Of a DNA stretch of 64,000 nucleotides, positions 58,396 through 64,000 are shown in pieces. The first letter of the stretch is position 1; the number at the start of each line of letters is the position of its first letter. A program made the translations under genes and the position numbers. Origin of the DNA: Pelagomonas calceolata (Eukaryota > Sar > Pelagophyceae > Pelagomonadales > Pelagomonadaceae); assembly GCA_918797485.1 (NCBI GenBank), contig CAKKNE010000003.1, forward strand, positions 4,340,001 through 4,404,000, in the 5' to 3' direction. The notes below the pieces were generated by a model. The model was given only the letters and a program-made list of their open reading frames with translations. It was not told where the DNA came from and ran no database searches.

Positions 58396-58554
58396 GTATT
58401 CACTAGGCCTATTCTATCCGGGTATCTAACTAAGATAAATGAGACTAGGATAGTGAAGCTAAGATAAAATTTGGGAGATTTATAAGTGGAAAAAGGGGCC
58501 GTTGCCACAACGGGCGCCAACCCCAGGGACCCCGGACCACGCGCCCCCGCGCCA
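58396..58554 (+). repeat. Dispersed repeat family C, copy 3
   Basis: Nearly identical to 26648-26810 (GTATTCACTAGGCC start, AGATTTATAAGTGG, GC-rich end). It lies upstream of the RAD52-like gene's visible start. Confidence 0.6.
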
Positions 58555-59218
58555 AAACAACCAAGGGAGGGTGGGCGGGCCAAAATTCTTGCTCCTTTGT
58601 CCTGCGCTCTCACAATCGGAGCGCTATGGGACACAAGCAAGTATAAGAAAGTATGGGGCGAGCCACTAGGTGTGACGATATTGCTGCTATCATGATAGCC
58701 CCCCCTAGTAGGAGCCCTAGTAGGGCGTAGTAGGGGGGTCGACTTGCGCGACTGCCATCTGTTCCTGTCCGTAGAGTAGTCCTCTCGCCGCGGCCCTGAC
58801 CGCGGCACTCAGCGAGTCGACGTTAGCTGGTCGCGGGCCTGCCGCGGGCAAAAAAGGGGGGGTAAAACGGAGCTAGTGGGATTTTTTCCAGGGACCCCTG
58901 AAGAGGTGTGGTAGGTAGTGTCATGGCTCCTGAGTGTATAGTGCTGGTAAGCACAGAGGGAGGGGTTGGGGGTTGGGGCGGGTGGGTCGTCCCGGGGGAA
59001 GGAACGCCTAAGGCGAAGCCAGGCACTATGGGTCTTTTAGCCTTGGCTTTACTCTGCAGCTTCGTGTGCAGCCCAGCAGCGTCGTCTTCGTATTTCGCCC
59101 CTCTAGCTAGTAGCTACGATACGCGTTTCAACAGGTAGCGCGACGGCACGGCCGGCGCCGGGCGGGTGTTGACCAACGACGTATTACTTCACGAGGGGGT
59201 ATCCTAGAAACTGCGGCC
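58555..59218. other. Spacer, no gene supported
   Basis: About 660 bp. A plus-strand ORF at 58908-59138 (76 codons) has a hydrophobic stretch near its end but no other support. G-rich tracts occur at 58855 and 58965. Confidence 0.35.
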
Positions 59219-60565
59219 CTAGCGGCCGACGCCCGCCGCCGCGGCCGAGTCGACCGCGCCCCGCGCCTCCTTGTCCGCGGCGACCTCCTGCGCGCGCTTC
59301 TTGTTCCAGAACGAGGCCGGCAGGATTTTCGTCGGGATGCAGCGGTCCTTGTACTTCTGCGTGACGTCCTGGACCTCCTCGAAGAGCGCGTCGTTGAGCT
59401 TGGTGGGCTCGAAGCCCAGCGCGCGGAACTTGCGGTTGCTCACGTCGAGCTCGTTCTCGGCGGCCTCCTGGCGCGGGTTCGCGAGGAAGCGCGCCTCGAC
59501 GCCCGTGTTCTTCGAGATGAGCTCCGCGATGTCGCGCACGCGCCGCGTCTCGGCGACCTGGTTGAAGATCTCGGGCTGGGCCCCCTCGGCCGGCGGGTTG
59601 TTGATGGCGATCTCGATGCACTTGCACGTGTCCGAGATGTGGATGAAGGCGCGCGTCTGGCCGCCCGTGCCGTAGACCGTCATGGGCACGTTGAGGGCCG
59701 CCTGCATGAGGAAGCGGTTCAGCACCGTGCCGTAGTCGCCGTCGTAGTCGAAGCGGTTCGTCAACCTCGGGTCCATCGACGTCAGGTCGGTGTTCGTGCC
59801 CCAGACGATGCCCTGGTGCAAATCGGTGACGCGCACGCCGTCGTTCTTCGCGTAGAACTGGAAGAGGAGCGCGTCGAGGCACTTGGTCGTGTGGTAGACC
59901 GAGCCGGGGTAGGCGGGGTGGAGGATGCGCGAGTCGCGGCCGCCGGGCAGCACGACGTCAATGTAACCCTCGGGGATCTCGCCGCCCGACGTGCCGTACC
60001 CGTACACGCCCATGGTGCCGAGATGGACGATGTGCGCGCAGCAGTCGGCCTCGACGACGGCCGTCAGGAGGTTGTGCGTGCCGCAGACGTTGTTGTCCAC
60101 CGTGTACCTCTTTTGCTTCGTGCCCTTCTGCGAGTACGGCGCGGCGCGCTGCTCGGCGAAGTGGACGATGGAGTCGGGCCGCTTGTCCTTGATTAACGAT
60201 TCCAAACGGTCGTACTCCTTCGCGACGTCCAGATTGACGAAGTCGATCGTCTTGCCCGTCAGCTCCTTCCACGCCGCGATGCGCACCTCCGGGTGGGCGA
60301 TGGGCGTCAGCGAGTCGCACCCGAGCTCCGTGTCGATGTCCCGCCGGCTGAGGTTGTCGACGATGGTCACGGCGTGGCCCTTGTCCGACAGGTGGACGGC
60401 CGTCGGCCAGCCGCAGAAGCCGTCGCCGCCCAGGACGAGGATCTTCTTGGCGCCGCCGGCCATCATGCTCACGGGCGCGGCCGCTCGCCGCGCGGGCCGC
60501 GCGCGGAGCGCGCCGGGGGCCCTCAGGGCCTCACCCAAGGCGAGCGTCAAGAGGACGCGCAGCAT
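59219..60565 (-). CDS. SQD1: UDP-sulfoquinovose synthase (plastid)
   Basis: Makes UDP-sulfoquinovose from UDP-glucose and sulfite, the head-group donor for the thylakoid sulfolipid SQDG. The ATG at 60565 (MLRVLLTLALGEALRAPG) gives a signal peptide followed by an Arg/Ala transit-like region, as expected for a complex plastid. The 448-residue protein is an SDR-fold enzyme: KKILVLGGDGFCGWPTAVHL binds NAD, DNLSRRDIDTELGCDSLTPI is SQD1-specific, HFAEQRAAPYSQK, LGTMGVYG, and the catalytic YxxxK is in SVYHTTKCLD. Further matches are HQGIVWGTNT and YGTGGQTRAFIHISDT. Single exon. Its presence is direct evidence for a photosynthetic host. Confidence 0.96.
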   Translation of the reverse strand: MLRVLLTLALGEALRAPGALRARPARRAAAPVSMMAGGAKKILVLGGDGFCGWPTAVHLSDKGHAVTIVDNLSRRDIDTELGCDSLTPIAHPEVRIAAWKELTGKTIDFVNLDVAKEYDRLESLIKDKRPDSIVHFAEQRAAPYSQKGTKQKRYTVDNNVCGTHNLLTAVVEADCCAHIVHLGTMGVYGYGTSGGEIPEGYIDVVLPGGRDSRILHPAYPGSVYHTTKCLDALLFQFYAKNDGVRVTDLHQGIVWGTNTDLTSMDPRLTNRFDYDGDYGTVLNRFLMQAALNVPMTVYGTGGQTRAFIHISDTCKCIEIAINNPPAEGAQPEIFNQVAETRRVRDIAELISKNTGVEARFLANPRQEAAENELDVSNRKFRALGFEPTKLNDALFEEVQDVTQKYKDRCIPTKILPASFWNKKRAQEVAADKEARGAVDSAAAAGVGR

Positions 60566-61008
60566 CCTCCACGAGGGCACGCGGTCTTGTGCTAGGTGCA
60601 GTCGCGTCGGACCTGCGTTGCAGCTGCGCCGCCACACGCTCTTAATTGAGATCGCCGCCCTGATGTTGGTCACGCCTGTGAGGGCAAGTCAACCCGAGCA
60701 ATCGTCGGCGGGAGGAGTTTGCCTACGGGTCTGTAGACGTCTGCTCCGAGGAGTGGCCGCCTTCCACCAGTCGCGCCTTGCTCGCGGGGGTCACAGTAAC
60801 AATTGTACAACTTCATGAGCTAGTTTTTGAGTGGCGCAGGGGCTGTGCGACGCGCAGGGCACGAGGAGTGCAACCGCGGTTTTGACTCATTTAGAGTCCC
60901 TGCAATTGCTGCCGCAGCGCACGCCAGCTCGGCGCCGCGCAAATAAGCGCCTCCCTTAGACCTGCCGGGTTTGGGTAATAAGCAGCGAGAGAAGACGCGT
61001 CGACACCC
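60566..61008. other. Intergenic spacer
   Basis: About 440 bp between divergently transcribed SQD1 and the MED4-like gene; presumed shared promoter region. No ORF supported. Confidence 0.35.
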
Positions 61009-61332
61009 ATGGCCGAGCGAGCGCCGCCGCCCGCGGACCCGCCCGGGCCGCAGTTCATGGCGGAGAAGCTCGCGCGGCTCGACGCGGACCTCCATCGATT
61101 GCTGGACGCGGCGGCGCCCATGCGCGAGGACTGCGCCGCGAGGGACCCGCGCGCGCCGGCCGAGCGCCTGCGGCACGCGCACCGCCTGCGGCCGACGAGC
61201 GGGCCGCCGCCGGGCTGGGCGCCGGGCGAGCCCATCGAGAACTTCCTGCCGCCGGCGCCGCAGCCCGAGGTCATGCGCGCGGGGGCGCTCGGCGCGCGCG
61301 GCCACGACGCGGCGCTCGGGCGCGCGCGGTGA
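61009..61332 (+). CDS. MED4-like Mediator subunit (short)
   Basis: 107 residues from the ATG at 61009 (MAERAPPPADPPGPQFMAEK). Residues ~17-40 are helical (KLARLDADLHRLLDAA), then AERLRHAHRLRPTSGPPPGW-APGEP and PPAPQPEVMRAGALG. The RxAHR...PxxW.PGxP...P.P...(E/V)MRxGxLG spacing matches the C-terminal end of Mediator subunit 4, which bridges the Mediator middle module to the hinge. The usual MED4 N-terminal coiled coil is shorter or missing here, so the call is tentative. The last ~45 bp are tandemly duplicated just past the stop (GCGGCCACGACGCGGCGCTC at ~61298 and ~61346). Confidence 0.5.
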   Translation: MAERAPPPADPPGPQFMAEKLARLDADLHRLLDAAAPMREDCAARDPRAPAERLRHAHRLRPTSGPPPGWAPGEPIENFLPPAPQPEVMRAGALGARGHDAALGRAR

Positions 61333-61557
61333 CGGCCGCCGCGCGCGGCCACGACGCGGCGCTCGGGCGCGGTGACGGGCGCCGCGCGCCCCGCGGCGCC
61401 AGAAATTCATATAGGACGCGCGCTACGGGGCGCCGACCCCTTCGACGCCGACGGAGCAGACCGGCGCGCCTTTGCGGGATCGCTCGGGCGCGCGGCGCGC
61501 CGAAGCGTCGAGAAGCCCTCGGCTTATGTCAATAAGGTGTGATAACTTGGAATATAA

Positions 61558-62515
61558 TTAGGCGCGCTTGGCCTTGGACGAGGAACGGACGTACGTGTCG
61601 ACGAAGAAGATGCCGAAGAGGACGAAGTAGGACGAGTACATCGCCAGCCCCAGGATCGAGTTCGTCTTGTTCACGGAGCACTCCTCGCCCTCGATCTGGT
61701 ACAGGACGGCGCGGACGGTCACGCCGATGCCGACGACCATCTGGGCGAGCTGCAGCAGCGTCACGAAAATGGCGCGCTTCTTGACGCGGGGCCGCAGGCG
61801 CTCGACGCCCATGCAGCCGTAGTAGGCGTACATGAGCGCGTGCACGAAGTAGTTCATCGTCGCGAACCACAGGCCGGTCGCGATCTGCGTGCCGTACGAG
61901 TGCCAGCAGTAGAGCAGGACCGTCGCGTGGTGCCACCAGTGGAGGAAGATGAGGCGGCGCTTCGCCAGCAAGATGAGGGCGGTGTCGACCTGCGCGCGCG
62001 ACCTCGCGGCGAAAAAAGGCGCGCGCTTCGTCGGGACGCCGCGGCGGCGCCAGCTCGGCGAACTTCGAGTAGATGAAGAGCGCCACGAACAGCCCGCAAA
62101 CGCCGCCGCCGTACCAGGGCGCCGGCGCGCAGCACGTGAAGTAGAAGCCGTTGCGGTACAGCTCCGTGAGCAGCACGGGCGCGCACGCGCAGAACCCCAT
62201 CGCGGAGAAGAGCGCGAGCCCGAAATTCCAGCACTGCGCGAAGGCGCGGAGCTCGACCCGCCGCCGCACGCGCCGCAGGAGCGGGATCATCAGCGCGTAG
62301 GCGGCGACGGCGCCGAGCGGCAGGTGCCAGGCCCGCGCGCTGGCGCGGCTCCAGGCGAAGCCGTTGAAGAAGCGCACGCGCTCCAGCGAGTAGAAGTGCA
62401 GCTCGTAGCCCCGCCACGGCGCCGTCCACGCGTCATACTCGGCGGGCAGCTCCGGCACGTGCGCCAGGTCGGCCGCGACCTCGCCCGCGGTCGGGAGCCA
62501 CTCGCGCAGGGTCAT
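61558..62515 (-). CDS. ELO-family very-long-chain / PUFA fatty acid elongase
   Basis: ER membrane 3-ketoacyl-CoA synthase that condenses malonyl-CoA with acyl-CoA. Exons 62051-62515 and 61558-61989 give 298 residues. Hydrophobic helices start at ~65 (HLPLGAVAAYALMIPLLRRV). The join reads FIYSKFAEL-VDTALILLAKRR, the family's SKxxELxDT motif, and is followed by LIFLHWWHHATVLLYCWHSY with the catalytic HxxHH at residues 172-176, and NYFVHALMYAYYGC. The C-terminus ends in a basic KAKRA ER-retention-like signal. The HWxHH and HALMYxYY pattern fits ELOVL6-like elongases. The 61-bp intron (61990-62050) starts with GC; no in-phase GT reproduces the motif. Confidence 0.92.
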
Positions 62516-62802
62516 GGGGCGTCGAGTGCTGCACACGTCGTGCTTCCGCCGCGGCGGAGGATGCGTCCTCTTGCTCGCGCCGGTGCAATGCGCAGCGGTC
62601 AAACGCGCCCACGCGACCCGCTCGGGCTCGGATGCCTAGTGTCTTACGGGCCGCTAGCCCGCAATTGGAACTCCCCTTCACGTGATGGCGCGGGACCACC
62701 CGAGAGGGTAAAAGCGGGGCAGGGCTTGACCGGTTCGGCGCGCGCTCCCGGCGCGGTGCCCGACGGTGTCCGCGATTCGTTCACCCTGTCGGTTGCCCCG
62801 TA

Positions 62803-62909
62803 CCGTTACTGGTACGGGGCACACAGGCCCTAGTGAGTTTTGCGCCACTAGCATTTTAGCTGTTTTACGCCGCTCGTCAGAATCCTGTTCTTCGCCGCTT
62901 GCCCTTTCC
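62803..62909. repeat. Dispersed ~100-bp repeat (inverted copy of 24.63 kb)
   Basis: Reverse complement of 24632-24733 with ~10% difference; begins beside a small GTACCGTTACTGGTAC palindrome. It ends 4 bp before the direct repeat that starts at 62913. Confidence 0.65.
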
Positions 62910-62912
62910 GCC

Positions 62913-63495
62913 TGCAATGGAAATACACGTCTAGTAGGATCCCAAGGTTCAACTGAGACGTATCCAAGCACAACCCGTACTTGTATTACCCGCCTAGGCT
63001 ACTTCCCATCCTAGGGTACTCCGATATCCCCTTAGTAGGGGGAAGTCGCCTCTCACTCCTAACTATTATCATCCTGAGTCACCTTTAATTGACGGACGTA
63101 ATTCCCAGGCTAACATTCACACTTCTTCGCTATCCCCCACTCGGATTCTTGGAGACAACTTAGGGGCAATTCAAACTGCTGCTAACCCTGTTTCCAGCGG
63201 GCGTTCCAAGCATATTGACATAAGGTATTTGAAGATGCGCGAATATCATGCCGCGATTTCATGATTATCGCAATCTGATCACGATCACGACAATGGGGGA
63301 GTGCAATGGAAATACACGTCTAGTAGGATCCCAAGGTTCAACTGAGACGTATCCAAGCACAACCCGTACTTGTATTACCCGCCTAGGCTACTTCCCATCC
63401 TAGGGTACTCCGATATCCCCTTAGTAGGGGGAAGTCGCCTCTCACTCCTAACTATTATCATCCTGAGTCACCTTTAATTGACGGACGTAATTCCC
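62913..63495. repeat. Pair of identical 194-bp direct repeats, 389 bp apart
   Basis: 62913-63106 and 63302-63495 appear identical base for base (start TGCAATGGAAATACACG, end GGACGTAATTCCC). They bracket a 195-bp AT-rich interior with no coding sequence. This is the layout of a miniature terminal-repeat retroelement (TRIM-like) or a recent tandem duplication. No target duplication was identified. Confidence 0.7.
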
Positions 63496-63792
63496 CGTCA
63501 CAAACCCCATCAAACATGGGAGAAACTATTTCGTTAGACGACTACACTACGCTGCCGGGGAAGTCCGGAGCTACACACTCTATTTCCCTATGCATCGCAC
63601 CGCCCCCGTAAAACGTTTCTCTCGCTCCCCGCGTTCCGATGAGCACCCGGCCTACGTCAACACAGTAAAAATCAAAGGGGAAGTCGGCGCACAACTGAGC
63701 GGGCGCGTCCTCATGTCAACCCGTCGCCCCAACCCCCCGAGCGTGTACGTTCTTTCGAAATTGTTTGTATGCGCCCTTGTTGTTGTTGTGAT
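63496..63792. other. Spacer, possible retroelement-derived leader sequence
   Basis: CTACGTCAACACAGTAAAAAT at ~63653 recurs almost exactly in the palindrome arm at 33.83 kb (ACGTCAACACAGTAAAAAT), so it is repeat-derived. No gene is supported. Confidence 0.35.
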
Positions 63793-64000
63793 GCCTAGAA
63801 CCTCAAGATCATAGCTCTTGTTGAGATGAGTAAATCTGCTAGTATCTTACCCACTTGATGAGTTCGATTCGCGGCATGCCGCAGTGCCACGCACTCGCTC
63901 GTTGCATTCGTCTCGCTCACGTCGAGCTCCAGAAAGCATCGGTATGGCAGCCTCGAGCCGATGATCTGCTCGACGTCGCCAAAATTCTCGATGGTTTCGG
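63793..64000 (-). CDS. Possible partial exon running off the window edge
   Basis: The minus strand is open from the edge to a TAG at 63793. The part before ~63848 has coding-like composition (GDVEQIIGSRLPYRCFLELD, then NATSECVALRHAANRTHQ) and is followed by GTGGGTAAGATAC, which contains a consensus GTAAG donor, so this may be an exon 3' end. No domain is recognised. Confidence 0.3.

Noticed and set aside
1-64000. tRNA or rRNA genes
   Set aside because: No cloverleaf with A/B-box spacing or conserved rRNA stretch was recognised by eye; a covariance search would be needed to exclude them fully.

Overview
This is eukaryotic nuclear DNA from a GC-rich, intron-bearing microalga. The best fit is a pelagophyte-type stramenopile such as Aureococcus; this is inference, because no rRNA or other marker gene is present. 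Support comes from a plastid sulfolipid gene (SQD1), a fatty-acid elongase, a PACRG-type ciliary protein, many small secretory-pathway enzymes (FkbM methyltransferase, GT92-like, fucosyltransferase-like, sulfotransferase), and short introns that look like introner elements. Those elements are DNA-transposon-like introns with terminal inverted repeats and 8-bp target duplications.

Layout. 1-3.2 kb: a partial unknown gene, an FkbM methyltransferase gene with a frameshift, and an F-box-like fragment cut off by an LTR remnant. 3.5-16.2 kb: a transposon district. It holds a 1254-residue DUF6589-like transposase-type ORF, an unknown ORF, a decayed second DDE transposon on the minus strand, another unknown ORF, and a 1.83-kb inverted-repeat element that carries a membrane/Ig-like gene. 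16.3-24.2 kb: UBC9, a MITE, a LINE fragment, a 1135-residue TRAF-zinc-finger/LamG protein, a UBE2G1-like E2 and a rhodanese sulfurtransferase. 24.6-31 kb: a DDD-motif glycosyltransferase-like gene, a PACRG-like gene split by a clear introner, a tiny membrane protein and a GT92-like gene. 31.5-39.2 kb: a broken Tc1/mariner-like element, LTR fossils with a large palindrome, a pseudokinase-SAM-Tudor protein, an SAM-dependent methyltransferase and a LINE tail. 39-54 kb: a secreted glycosyltransferase-like gene, a long empty stretch, a PDZ-SYLF gene, a fucosyltransferase-like gene, an FBXO22-like F-box/FIST gene, a sulfotransferase with a truncated copy beside it, and a MIT-calpain (calpain-7 type). 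54-62.5 kb: NAD(P)HX epimerase, a plastid-targeted protein, a RAD52-like gene, SQD1, a MED4-like protein and an ELO elongase. 62.8-64 kb: repeats and a possible exon running off the edge.

Genes are single transcription units on both strands with no operon logic. Several share a cell-biological theme (ubiquitin/SUMO conjugation, Golgi glycan and sulfate transfer, plastid lipid), but the sequence does not show that they are co-regulated.

Main result: reconstructed reading frames show that many introns here start with GC rather than GT. In at least three of them the GC is the first dinucleotide of an 8-bp target-site duplication made by an introner insertion, so splicing restores the original codons. 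Conserved motifs across the splice (calpain QGALGDCW and EKA-CAK; elongase SKFAEL-VDT) support this independently. All coordinates and splice calls are from reading the sequence; no alignment or database search was run.
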